This document shows positions 23,716 to 34,537 of a DNA stretch of 64,000 bases, piece after piece. The stretch is from NCBI GenBank assembly GCA_023362775.1, contig JALMGJ010000004.1:51845798-51909797 (forward strand), in the 5' to 3' direction. The notes under the pieces were generated by a model. That model was given only the letters and a program-made list of their open reading frames with translations. It was not told the origin of the DNA and did not search any database. Numbering within the stretch: position 1 is the first letter of the stretch; every line of letters starts with the position of its first letter. This stretch comes from Charina bottae. Taxonomy: Eukaryota > Chordata > Lepidosauria > Squamata > Charinaidae. Both the position numbers and the translations under genes were made by a program.

Positions 23716-24320
23716 GAATGCTTCTTTATAGACTTACTATAGCATTTATCTTTCAAAACAACATTTCATAGGATCATCTTTTGATATTTTATTTGCAATT
23801 GCATTGATTTCATCATGATGCTGTCTCTGGGCTTCCTTTTCAAAGAAAAAAAACAAATTGTGTGATAGAGATTATTTTTAAAAATGGGTTAAGACAATCA
23901 ATTTATGTAATGAGACTTCAAGATAAAGTAACGAATCAAGTTTGTGAAAAGGCTGTCCCACAGGAGCATGTAGACCAGCCTGTTCTACAACCAACCTTTC
24001 AAAATGTTATTAGCTATTAACCTCCATTCTGAAGGTTGTCTAAAAGCTTTTTTGGAACATAAAGTTTGTGGGAAGTATTATCTTCTTGGTCTCACATCTG
24101 CTAGTGGCTATGAAACATTTTGCTGGGAGACACCAACTAACTTTCCCAGCAAAGGATGAATGTACCCTGGGGAGAGCACAAATAGCCATAAGGGAGATTT
24201 GCTATTTTATGCATTTTTATGTTCTGATGAGTGTGTATCATAAATATCTATTAGCCTTACACAGTTCCCACAGTGGCAAATGCATTGAGCTAGTCCTCTC
24301 TGCATTTTACAGATGTGATG
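23716..24320. other. Non-coding interval, nothing recognised
   Basis: No repeat or gene recognised. The 205-codon frame starting at 24,068 owes its length to the GC-rich hAT core downstream. Confidence 0.45.
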
Positions 24321-24328
24321 ATCTAGAA

Positions 24329-24679
24329 CAGAGCTTTCCAAACTGTGTGTGGCGACACAAAAGTGTGTCACCACACACAGCGTGGTGTGTTGCCACACCA
24401 CCCGGAAGCGGCGGCGCGAGCGTGCACGGCGGCCGCCATGCACGCACGCGCCGCCGCACGCCCCCCGCGCCGCCGCACGCCCCCCGCGCCGCCGCACGCC
24501 CTCCTGCGCTGCCGCCGTGCGCGCCCGCGCCGCTGCACGCCCCCGTGCTGCCGCCGTGCGCGCACGCGCCGCCGCACGCCCCCCGCGCCGCCGCACGCCC
24601 CCCCGCGCCACCGCCGTGCGCGCGCGTGTCACCGCCGCCGCCGGGTGTGTCGCCAGCGGCGGCACTTTGGAAAGCCCTG
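24329..24679 (+). mobile_element. Non-autonomous hAT element, copy 3, with GC-rich core (351 bp)
   Basis: Ends cagagctttccaaac and ctttggaaagccctg. The perfect 8-bp duplication atctagaa lies at 24,321-24,328 and 24,680-24,687. Only the ends are shared with copies 1, 2 and 5. The centre (about 24,405-24,650) is built almost entirely of C and G, with repeated cgccgcacgccccccgcgc units and dense CpG, in an otherwise AT-rich window. The long Pro/Ala/Arg/His frames across it are composition artefacts. Confidence 0.9.
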
Positions 24680-24906
24680 ATCTAGAAATTATGTGGCTAC
24701 CCAGGTGGATGAAGGACTTGATACAATGACAAATGAGAGAACTGATGAATGCATACAGATTACTCCTGCTCACTGGTAGAATATATGCTTTGTGTGCAAA
24801 AGGTCTCCAGGGCCAGTCCTCAATATCTCTGACTTAAAATATCAGGCAGGCACACCTTTTTCTGCTTCAGATCCCTGAGAACTTCAGTCCGTCACAGTAG
24901 ACAGCT

Positions 24907-25255
24907 ATATTTATTTATTTAATTAATTTTTATCCCACCTTTATTATTTTTATAAATAACTCAAGGTGGTGAATATACCTAATACTCCTTCCTCCTCCTA
25001 TTTTCCCCACAACAACCCTGTGAGGTGAGTTGGGCTGAGAGAGAGTGACTGGCCCAAGGTCACCCAGCCAGCTTTCATGCCTAAGGCGGGACTAGAACTC
25101 TGAGTCTCCTGGTTTGCCATTGGCTCCTTCCTACGGCTGAGATAATATGATTGGCTCAGGGTCACCCAGCCGGCTTTCATGCCTAAGGCGGGACTAGAAC
25201 TCACAGACTCCTGGTTTCTAGCCTAGCACCTTAACCACTAGACCAAACTGGCTCT
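24907..25255 (-). repeat. Chimeric pair of tRNA-head SINEs
   Basis: The first part (24,907-25,115) is the MIR-like SINE tail and core up to tgagtctcctggttt. The second (25,116-25,255) restarts with gccattggctccttcctacg, as in the 61,940 SINE. It repeats the core, then ends with the full head (accactagaccaaactggct). Either one SINE inserted into another or the two recombined through the shared core. Confidence 0.7.
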
Positions 25256-25482
25256 ATGCTAAATAACGTAGTCCAAGTCACTTTCCTGGCTCCCTAACTT
25301 CTCTAATATAGCTATGGTTGAGAATAAACACTTTCAGGGCATAGGGAACAGTTTTGATATAAACAGTTCAAATCTTTTACCCCATCATTTTGAATGTTTA
25401 CTGGCTGCCCAATTACAGATGAATTCTTAGACCAAAAAGACTGATTCTTAGCTAAATTCTAGATTACTCACATTATCTAGAT

Positions 25483-25791
25483 CAGGGTTTCTCAACCAGG
25501 GTTCTGTGGAACCCTAGGGTTCTGTGAGAGGTCACTAGGGGTTCCTTGGGAGATCATGATACATTTAAAATATTGTTTCAAATTCATGCAACTTCACATT
25601 AAAGAGGTAAGTTTCATTCTTTATTTTTAGTTTAAGAACATTGTTAATGCATATATACAGGACTACACATGAAACGAATATAATAATTTTGTAACTTCTG
25701 GCCTATACTTGAGCCTGAATGAGCAGGGGTTCCCTGAGGCCTGAAAAATATTTCAAGGGTTCCTCCAGGGTCAAAAAGTTGAGAAAGGCTG
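25483..25791 (+). mobile_element. Second hAT-type non-autonomous family (309 bp)
   Basis: Ends cagggtttctcaac and gttgagaaaggctg. The exact 8-bp duplication atctagat lies at 25,475-25,482 and 25,792-25,799. Subterminal repeats of gggttctgtg/agggttcc lie near both ends, with an AT-rich middle. No transposase. Different from the cagagctttccaaac family. Confidence 0.85.
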
Positions 25792-25799
25792 ATCTAGAT

Positions 25800-27092
25800 T
25801 ATCTGAGGACAAAAAAGTTAACAAAATAAACAAGTAGAATAAGTGAGCTGGATTTAGATATTTCTGTTATGAAGTTATTTTTCTTTCATTCAAATGGTCT
25901 TCATGAACAAATATAATGTTTCTCCTATCATAGTCACAGGTTCCATGTACAGATTCTAAGAACTGGATAGACATTCAGTGCAGGACACTACTTCAGGTTT
26001 GTTCCCCTTTTAAAAGAAGCACCTTAAAGTGAGAAAGAACAGTTTTCGTTTCCTAAAGCAAAACTTATAGCATTGCATTCCATCATGAATAACTGCTTCC
26101 TCCCTTTCAAGCCTTAGTTGGTAAGACTGTGTAAAATGCAAGGCTACAGTTTTTTTTAAAAAAAATCCAGCTTTTAGCCTAAACAACTCTAAGGATGTAT
26201 ATTTGCAGATTATGTGCACACTATTCTATTTCTAACCCTACCTACTTCCAAATATAGACAAAAGGAAGGGGTTTCAGAGACTGATGGCAATTTTCTCTCT
26301 CCCATTTAGGCTGGCAGCTAACTTCCCTCTGCTTGATTAAAAATCTTCTTTTCTTCTGCCACATTATGCACCTCATTGTGCTGCCCATATTGATTAGCTA
26401 TTGTCTCTTGCGGTCTACAGCTTATTCTAGTCCACCAGTTCTGATGGACAATCTTGGATTTGTTTTTGAACCAACCTTCAGCAGTGCCAAAACTGACCAG
26501 TCCAAATCACGAACAACTCATCTGTAAAGGCAACTGCTGTCTATTTTCTTTCAACTGCTAGCCATTTCTCCCGAAATCTTCCTTCTAAATCTTTCTGATG
26601 GTTTTAAGACTTTCTCCTTGATACCAGCTCCACTAAGTACCCCTCATTTTATTTCCTCTGAAAACTAGTTCTTGCGAGAACTAAACTAACATCTACTTCC
26701 AGCTTCTTATCAGCAAAGCTAGTGCATAACCTTTGTTTAGTTCTGACAGGAAAGACTGGATATATGACAAGCCAGCAGGGAGATATGGCAACTGGAGGTG
26801 CATTACAATCTTCATTTAACACCATTAAAAATACAGAAAAGCAATGTTATCCCTTTACAAATCCAGGTCAGAATTTTAGCATTATAGTACTATGCATGTC
26901 TACTCAGAAGAACATCATAATGGTAGAACTGTGAAAATCCTTTGAAAGAGATATTTCACAATGCAGAGGAACAGATATGAAACACTTAATTTTGAATTAT
27001 TATAGCAGCTGTGTTACTTTCCAGCTAACAGCACAGCTGTTCATAAGCTATTCCCAGCATCCTCCAGTGAAATGCATGTGTGTGTGCATGCA

Positions 27093-27124
<32 letters not shown>

Positions 27125-27604
27125 AGGAAAAGCTTCTGAAGCAGCCATGCAAGCCTAGATCTTTCAAATTATTAAATGCATATTGAAAAGCACTACTTTT
27201 GCAGTATTGGCACAGTCCTATTGCACTGAACTCAAGTAAACATATTCAGGATTGCAAGCTAACTCACTTTCTCAGATATTGCCTTGGTTTCGGTCTCTTT
27301 CTCCCAGTCCCATTAATGTGCTTTCTTTGTGTTCTTGACTTGATGGAAAAAATTATTGACATACTGTGTATTGTATTGTCCCCACAGCCTAATCTTTGTC
27401 GTGCCTGACCAATGAGGCAAGGTGGTGTTGCTGCCCTCCCATAATTCAAAAACAGGGTAGTTTCAGGGCTGTGATTGGTGGATTCCCTGTTTCCTTTTTC
27501 CTCCCACTCAGTATCACCTTCTTGTTGGAAAAGCAGCCATCAATCACTCTCTTGAACATGTGGTGGTGGGGCAGGACTGGGGATTCAAGTCTTTATATGT
27601 ATCA
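25800..27604. other. Non-coding interval with a (CA)n microsatellite
   Basis: Nothing recognised except the (CA)n run at 27,094-27,123. Confidence 0.5.
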
Positions 27605-28030
27605 TGTATAAGTTTTATTTGTGGCCAAAGGTCCCAAATAGCAAAATACAAATATAATCTAAAATTTGGCATTAGATAAAATATCTTGAAATGGTGGATC
27701 ATATTTTATTGTACTGTGAATTTTACAAGAGTTTTCAGCAGGATATTATCTGGCCTATTTTAAAATCAAGACCAGGAAGAGATATTTCTGAGTTTGTTAA
27801 AATCTTACTTACAGATGAAAATCCTAAAATTACAGAGGAAACAGTGAAATTTCTAACTATGGCTATAAAAACAAGGTTTTAGTAACACATCAATAAGCTA
27901 GAGTTTTAAATATTTTATCTAATATTTATCAATTACCTTATTGGCTAAAAGTTTTATCTAATGCCAAATTTTATATTATATGTGTGCTTTGTTATTTGGG
28001 TCTTTTCACAGTAAATAAAATTTATTATTA
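27605..28030. repeat. LINE 3' fragment flanked by inverted copies of its own 3' end
   Basis: The left arm (27,605-27,686) and the right arm (27,947-28,030) are about 80-bp inverted repeats. The shared core ttttatctaatgccaaattt is exact, and similarity continues through tatttggg to aaataaaa. Between them, in plus orientation, lies a LINE C-terminal frame. The right arm reads as the sense 3' untranslated region, the left arm as the same region inverted. Confidence 0.7.
27691..27882 (+). pseudogene. C-terminal fragment of a LINE polyprotein
   Basis: 63 codons (VDHILLYCEFYKSFQQDI, then LLTDENPKITEETVKFL, then AIKTRF and stop). The H-LL-C-FY pattern followed by a D-NP-IT stretch is typical of the extreme C-terminus of several vertebrate LINE proteins; an R4/Dong-type element is one candidate. 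No catalytic motif remains. The ATG is internal. Confidence 0.5.
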
Positions 28031-28276
28031 TTGTATCATTTATTTACTGAACCTTTAGTTTGATCATTAATGTTGTGCTGCATCTGACTATCAAACATTT
28101 CCGTAAGTGCTGCTAGAAGTCATCCAGAATATTACTGGCTGAAATCAGAAATCTATCCTGCAATAATCTGTACAACTTCTGGATGGCAATATAAATGAAA
28201 GAATTTAATAGTATTTTTTAATCTGCTGGGATATATCAAAGAAATAAAAGGTTGATATACCCATGTCATCTGTGCA

Positions 28277-28344
28277 TGGCTGGCTGGGGAACTCTGGGAA
28301 TTGAAGTCCACACATCTTAAAGTTGCTAAGGTTGAGAAACACTG
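28277..28344 (-). mobile_element. Half copy of the palindromic MITE
   Basis: ggctggctggggaactctgg, ttgaagtccacacatctt, and the end gttgagaaacactg match the right half of the 54,700-54,822 element. The left half is absent. Confidence 0.65.
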
Positions 28345-28481
28345 CCCTAACCAGAGAATTTTCACTGCTATTGCCCCTCTGTATCTTTCTTTTTTTCTGT
28401 TCTGAAGCCAATTTTCCCCATGAATCTTTTTTGATTAGGTAAAGAGCTTCTTCTCTTTCCCACACCCCAGTCCCCATTTAT

Positions 28482-29505
28482 GTGTTGTTGTTTATTTGTT
28501 CAGTCGCTTCCGACTCTTCGTAACTTCATGGACCAGCCCATGCCAGAGCTTCCTGTTGGCCGTCGCCACCCCTAGCTCCCCCACGGTCGAGTCCGTCACC
28601 TCCAGAATATCATCCATCCATCTTGCCCTTGGTCGGCCCCTCTTCCTTTTGCCTTCCACTTTCCCTAGCATCAGCATCTTCTTCAGGGTATCCTGTCTTC
28701 TCATTATGTGGCCGAAGTACTTCAGTTTTGCTTTTAATATCATTCCCTCAAGTGAGCAGTCTGGCTTTATTTGCTGGAGTATGGACTGGTTTGATCTTCT
28801 TGCAGTCCAAGGCACTCTCAGAATTTCCCTCCAACACCACAGTTCAAAAGCATCTATCTTCCTTTGCTCAGCCTTCCTTATGGTCCAGCTCTCGCAGCCA
28901 TAGGTTACTACAGGGAATACCATTGCTTTAATTATGCAGACCTTTGTTGTCAGTGTGATGTCTCTGCTCTTAACTATTTTATCAAGATTTGTCATTGCTC
29001 TCCTCCCAAGAAGTAGACGTCTTCTGATTTCCTGGCTGCAGTCAGCGTCTGCAGTAATCTTTGCACCTAGAAAGACAAAGTCTGTCACTTCCTCCACTTT
29101 TTCTCCCTCTATTTGCCAGTTATCAATCAAGCTGGTTGCCATAATCTTGGTTTTCTTGAGGTTTAACTGCAACCCAGCTTTTGCACTTTCTTCTTTCACC
29201 TTCCTCAGAAGGCTCCTCAGCTCCTCCTCGCTTTCAGCCATCAAAGTGGTATCATCTGCATATCTGAGATTGTTAATGTTTCTTCCAGCGATTTTAACTC
29301 CAGCCTTGGATTCATCAAGCCCAGCATGTTGCATGATGTGTTCTGCGTACAGATTGAGTAGGTAGGGTAAGAGTATACACCCCTGCCGTACTCCTTTCCC
29401 AATCTTAAACCAGTCCGTTGTTCCGTGGTCTGTTCTTACCATTGCTACTTGGTCGTCATACAGATGCCTCAGGAGGCAGACAAGATGACTTGGTAGAAAA
29501 CCATA
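28482..29505 (-). mobile_element. BovB (RTE-clade) LINE, 5'-truncated
   Basis: The 3' end is at the left (gttgttgtttatttgttcag, then tcgcttccgactcttcg). The coding part continues to about 29,500, where BovB similarity stops abruptly. Only the polymerase palm, thumb and C-terminus remain. The 31,850-32,090 fragment is the same family, and Sauria SINE tails share its 3' end. Confidence 0.9.
28492..29499 (-). pseudogene. BovB reverse transcriptase, C-terminal two thirds
   Basis: The open frame starts at 29,598, but only from about residue 34 (FLPSHLVCLLRHLYDDQ) does it match BovB. Key motifs are GTTDWFKIGKGVRQGC (residues 59-74) and YADD at 113-116 in NNLRYADDTTLMAESEEE. The C-terminal YGCESWTIRKAEQRKIDAFE, FELWCWREILRVPWTARRSN and GRPRARWMDDI follow, ending KSRKRLNK at the stop. 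The frame is uninterrupted over about 335 codons, so this is a fairly young copy. The endonuclease and first aspartate box are missing, so it cannot act alone. Confidence 0.9.
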
Positions 29506-29507
29506 GC

Positions 29508-31189
29508 ATGATGAAATACTCTTTCTCAGCAAAAACACATCCCACTTTATAGATAGGAAAGGAGGGAGCAAGGTAGGACAAAGGAAAAAAATACACAATA
29601 TAAAGATCTGAGTTTGTCTTCAAATAGGATGCTGAGCAAAATATAATTGACACATAGAAACTGCAGCAAAAAGATCTTCTCCACACGCTACTCCAGCTTC
29701 TGTTGTTATTGCTTTATTGTTATTTAAAGTATTTAGATATGCCTTGTTTTGATATGCAACTCCAGATAGTGTAAAAATTAAAATACTTTAGTACAATATG
29801 AAATATGAACAAATATATAGAATAGTACAATTCATCCCTTTTGTGGATTCATATTTATATGGAAAGTTGCCCAAAAATGCAATGAATCTATCTATTTTAA
29901 TGGATTGGCTCGTTAAGGCAGGGATGTATATCAGTTGGTATGTGGATTACTGGAATAAACAGTGAATCACACAAGGATAAGATATAAAACCCTTTCTACT
30001 AAGGTGTTACTGCGTCATCTGAATGCAGGATGAAGGCAGGATTCCCTCTAATGACATAGAGCATCTTCTAGAGTGGTGCAAGAAGGCATGTTCAATGCTT
30101 AAACATAAATCAAATCATAAAAATGACAACGTGAGCACAGAGTATTATTAAATAGGTGGTACTCTGTTCATCAGCTGCCTGAAAGTTGCAGCATATCCAT
30201 CTGTTCCAAAATCTCCAACAGTGATTTGAAATTCAGCAACATATAAATTATTTATTTATTGAACTTACATAAAGCCTTATAAATATACTTCCAGGGAAAA
30301 ATTGTTGAGGATGTAGTACATTAGTCTATACAAATATACTTATTTGTTTTCATCTTCATAGAAAAAAAGTTTTGGCCCACCTGACTGAGTCAACAGCTCT
30401 GAATGTTCTGTGCCGGAGAAAGAGTGACACTGAACTTTTAACCATCAATAAGAAAATGTCTTGACTCTTTTCCACATATCGCTCAATCTTCTCATTTTCT
30501 GCTTATAATAACATTGTTCCTGATGCACTGAATGTTTGACAATAATAATGAAATGAAGTATCTGGCTTCACTATTTCAACTTCCTTATAATGTATATTAA
30601 ATTCAATTAGTACAATTGTCACCTGTGCTTTGAAGCAAATATGATAGTCCTTTCTTTATAGATAATTATTTCAAATAATTGTTTGTGGACTAAAACAAGA
30701 ACTTCACAACAGCAACAAATGTTAGACAGATGTATTGAACAATAAATAAAATCAATATCACTCAGATCAATATAGCAAACAAATGATTTAAAGAAATACT
30801 GACTTTCCAGGAATGCAGTGTTGTATGATAATTCATATAAGTTTCTGTTGGTGATATGAAGGTCGCTATAAAAATGAACAGATGTAGGAAGAGTCAACTA
30901 GGAATACAATATAATATTAAGAATGGGAGTTGGGCAGCCATTTTCCTGGAGAAGGTTAAATATAGGTGGACAAAATACCCCATGAAACCTCTAATTTAGT
31001 TTTCCCCTACGTAGCTCTTCTCAATTTGTTAAACTCCAGCTTCTATGATTCTGACCCAGTATGGGCTAAGTATGAGGTGGAAAAAAACTCCTTTATTATT
31101 ACAATTTTTAAAAACTGCCATGACTTTTTAAAGAAGCAAAGTTGAAAATTCTTAAACAAGCATACCTCAAGTACTTAAGCAAATATAGT
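29508..31189. other. Non-coding interval, nothing recognised
   Basis: AT-rich, no repeat or gene recognised. Confidence 0.45.
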
Positions 31190-31800
31190 TCGTGTTATCG
31201 CAGCAAATCATTTGACAAAATACTTCACAATATTCTAACCAGTATGTTAGCTCAATTTGGGCTGGATGGCACATTTATTATGTAGAATCCATGCATGGCT
31301 TGAACCCCATGTTCAGATAGTCCTCATCAATGATTTCTCACCAAATTGAACTAAAGTATTGGGGGGTGGGGCGCACAGGATTTAGTCACAGGCCAAGAAC
31401 TCATCACCAGTTGCCTCAATGACTTAAGAGAAAGGAATGCTTATACAATTTGCAGGTTACAAAAAGTGGGTATGATTAATTTTATCGAAAGTCAACCAGG
31501 AGGCAGTGGAATGTAACAGCATTATTCAAATATCTGAAGGGGTGTCATACAAACCAGTATAAGATTTGGCTTCTATTGTCCCAAACTGAATGATATGGAA
31601 TAATGATCCTAAATTGTAGGAAGCCAGATTTCAGTTGGATAGAAAACACTTTGTTATGGAAAGATTTGTTCAATGGTGGAATTGGTTACTGAGAGAGATG
31701 GTGAGCAACCCTGATCTGGAAGTGTTCAAGCTGAGGCTAAACAGTAACCAGTTGAAGACACTTTAATTTGGATGCCTAGGCTAAAAAGGGGATTGACTCA
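31190..31800 (+). repeat. CR1/L3-type LINE remnant
   Basis: Decayed but collinear with the polymerase and 3' region of vertebrate L3/CR1. Landmarks are cagcaaatcatttgacaaaa (K-A-FDK region), atatctgaaggggtgtcat and caatggtggaattggttact near the 3' end. No open frame survives. Confidence 0.6.
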
Positions 31801-31833
31801 ATAAATAACCTATAGACACTAATTTGACCAATT

Positions 31834-31849
31834 AGTTTTAAAAGCCTTT
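31834..31849. repeat. Left target-site duplication of BovB fragment
   Basis: agttttaaaagccttt, exact match to 32,091-32,106. Confidence 0.9.
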
Positions 31850-32090
31850 TGTTGTTGTTTATTCGTTCAGTCGCTTCCGACTCTTCGTGACTTCATGGAC
31901 CAGCCCACGCCAGAGCTTCCTGTCGGCCGTCGCCACCCCCAGCTCCCCCAAGGTCCAGTCCGTCACCTCCAGAATATCATCCATCCATCTTGCCCTTGGT
32001 CGGCCCCTCTTCCTTTTGCCTTCCACTTTCCCTAGCATCAGCATCTTCTCCAGGGTATCCTGTCTTCTCATGATGTGGCCAAAGTACTTC
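31850..32090 (-). mobile_element. BovB 3' fragment (241 bp) with target duplications
   Basis: Contains only the last 70 codons (MRRQDTLEKMLMLGKVEGKR to KSRKRLNE) and the BovB 3' end. It is bounded by an exact 16-bp duplication at 31,834-31,849 and 32,091-32,106. This is a clean example of severe 5' truncation during target-primed reverse transcription. Confidence 0.95.
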
Positions 32091-32106
32091 AGTTTTAAAA
32101 GCCTTT

Positions 32107-33603
32107 ACACATTTTTTTTTAAATCAGTCCACACATGTACCATCAGAACAGAGATATTTATGATTTGCAATTGTTTCCTGTTACCATGCACCTCTTTATA
32201 ACAGGTACATTTAATCAAACACAGCTTCTTATTCCCACCAGTGCTGCATATCTTTCCATTTCACACTTATGGGTTTGTTTCATCTTTGTTTCAGACCCGG
32301 CCTTGGGTGAGCAATTCCCTGAATATGCAGGCTGCAGTTAGCATACCAGTAAATTATTCTATTTGCTCATTTTACCTTGCTTTTCTGACAAAAGTGGCAT
32401 CAAGTGATTACCAGCAAAATAACAAAAGTGTAATTAAAACCTTAAAACTCATTAAAATTAGTAAAAAAAAAAAAAGTATCTTAGACATAAATAGGACTCA
32501 CTATTTTAGCAGAATTTTTTTTTTCCAGCCTTGTTTAATAAAGTCAATACTTTCAGATACTTAAAAGAAGATGAATTGCATTGTTAAGGCAACAAGAAAA
32601 TTATAGGCAAGGGAATTTTACTTTAACTGAAACTTTTAAAGGTATAGGACACGTGTTCAGGTTTGTTCAGGTTGGGAGCCTTCAAGTAGGGTGGAGAATA
32701 AAGATCTAGAATCACCATCCTGTTCACCCAGTGATAAATCAGCATCACAGGATGAAGGAAAAATGGAGTTTGTCTTGCAGAATTCTTGCTGTGTATTAAG
32801 AGGCCTCAAAAAAAGCCTACTATTTCTAAGACTAAAGATGTAGATTGCAACAAAATGAATACAGTATAGCAGGTTTTTCTGGCTTATCAGATAGTAGTGG
32901 TTCCTATAGAAGAGGCTATTGTTCATTTAGTAAAGTTATTTTATTTTAAGACCAGCATCCACACTGTAGGACTGAAACAACAGACCAGCCATCTCAGGAG
33001 GCCTTCGTATCTAGGCTGCCTCCAGGAACCGCTTTTCCAGTTATGGCAACAAAGCCATTATTTTTCTATACTTTTGTGCATTTGTTTTGAGTGTTTCTGT
33101 GAGGAATGCTTTTCAGCTATTTTAAAATGCTGTTTACAAAGTATAGGCTGAAAGGTTAAGACTCCAATGGAAAAAAGTTTGTATTTGCTTTGAATGGCAA
33201 ACAGGCTGATTTTATTTATAGTTCCAAAAGACAACCAGATGGGAAGCATCAGTGCAAGGGCATCAGCAGCTAGGAATTAAATTTAAGAGAACAAAATGAG
33301 CTAACACTATTTATCTTTCAAACTGTTATAATGAAATGTCAGTGATTGATCCTAGCTTATGAAACATTTCAGAGGTTGCAGTGAAGAGTTGATAAGAGAA
33401 AAAGGCTTTCCTCAGTTATAATTAACTGACTCCAGCAGAGCTCAACCATTTATGGGCCATGAAGTAATATGTGAATTATTTACTAAATTCACACATCTTG
33501 TCCAAAGCTAATTTGCTGCCTTTTTGATTATTATTGGATAGAAACTTTGTTTCTCAAAATCAGAGTTTAGAAGAACTAAAAGTAACGCAGCGTTGAAAGT
33601 TCT
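32107..33603. other. Non-coding interval, nothing recognised
   Basis: No repeat or gene recognised. Confidence 0.45.
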
Positions 33604-34452
33604 CTTCCTCTGTGAGGAATATTATATTATTTATATTGTTGGAAGGATTCAAGCAAACCCTCCCCGTTTCTCTTTCTCCTTAAACAAACCGCCATTTCTC
33701 CCCCCTTTCCAAACCACGTCTTCCCCCGCCGATAGACGCTTCCCGCCAAAATGCTTCCCCAAAATGGGGTAAGAAGCAGGAAACCCCAAGGCAAAGGACT
33801 GAGATTAGAATAAGAGGGGAAATGACTAAAACCTAAAAGATCACAACAGGACAATAGGAGAAAAATGCCAACATGTGCCCATAAAGGAACATCCTAGCAA
33901 ACTCCCCCGCAAGCCAATTGGGCCAGGAGTCAGGTTTAGGCCAAGAACCATGCTGAGTCGATGTTTCTAACCCTAGTTCTTTATTGTTCTCACCATATAG
34001 ACAGAATCTTGCCAGACTAAAGGCTACTCAACTAACCTAAGGGAAATAACCCAGAAGGGCTCTAGGGCAGAGCTACCTTGAACCTCTTAACTTTCCCAGC
34101 AACAGAGTCTGGGCTGCGAAGGTGCTTATCTGCCTGGAATGCGTTCCCTCCCTGGGGACCAGCGGCAGAGCTGGAATCCACCACACTTTAGCACAAGAAA
34201 AGGAGAAAGGGCTTCCCCCTCAGAATAACAAAAAACCAAACCCAACAGGCAGAAGCCGCAGTCTTGCAGAACGCTTAATTGGTCAAAGAGCAGAGAAACC
34301 GCAAAACAATAGGGGGCGCGACCACAGCAATGCCTCCGCTCTTTGATCAATTAACGCTCCCTCAGAATTCTTAGAAACTGACTAGGCGCAATCTGGCTAG
34401 GACAAAAACATTGTTCTTTCGTGCCCCTTTTTCCAACAAAGATCTATGTCTC

Positions 34453-34460
34453 TATATAAG
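34453..34460 (+). promoter_or_regulatory. TATA box of the solo LTR
   Basis: tatataag in the context tctctatataaggggctgg, about 80 bp upstream of the polyadenylation signal, as expected for an LTR U3-R boundary. Confidence 0.6.
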
Positions 34461-34531
34461 GGGCTGGTAGGGAAATACATGTGTGGCCACCTCTGACAAC
34501 ACACTTATTCTGTATTTTGTGTTCTCAGATC

Positions 34532-34537
34532 AATAAA
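34532..34537 (+). terminator. Polyadenylation signal of the solo LTR
   Basis: aataaa in cagatcaataaagcaacc, 83 bp before the LTR end. Consistent with a short R plus U5. Confidence 0.6.

Noticed and set aside
24068..24773. Frames of 205, 188, 126 and 111 codons, rich in Ala, Arg, Pro and His
   Set aside because: They exist on both strands over the GC-rich core of a hAT element bounded by 8-bp duplications; composition artefact.
28496..29365. Plus-strand frames of 102-143 codons
   Set aside because: Antisense of the BovB reverse transcriptase.
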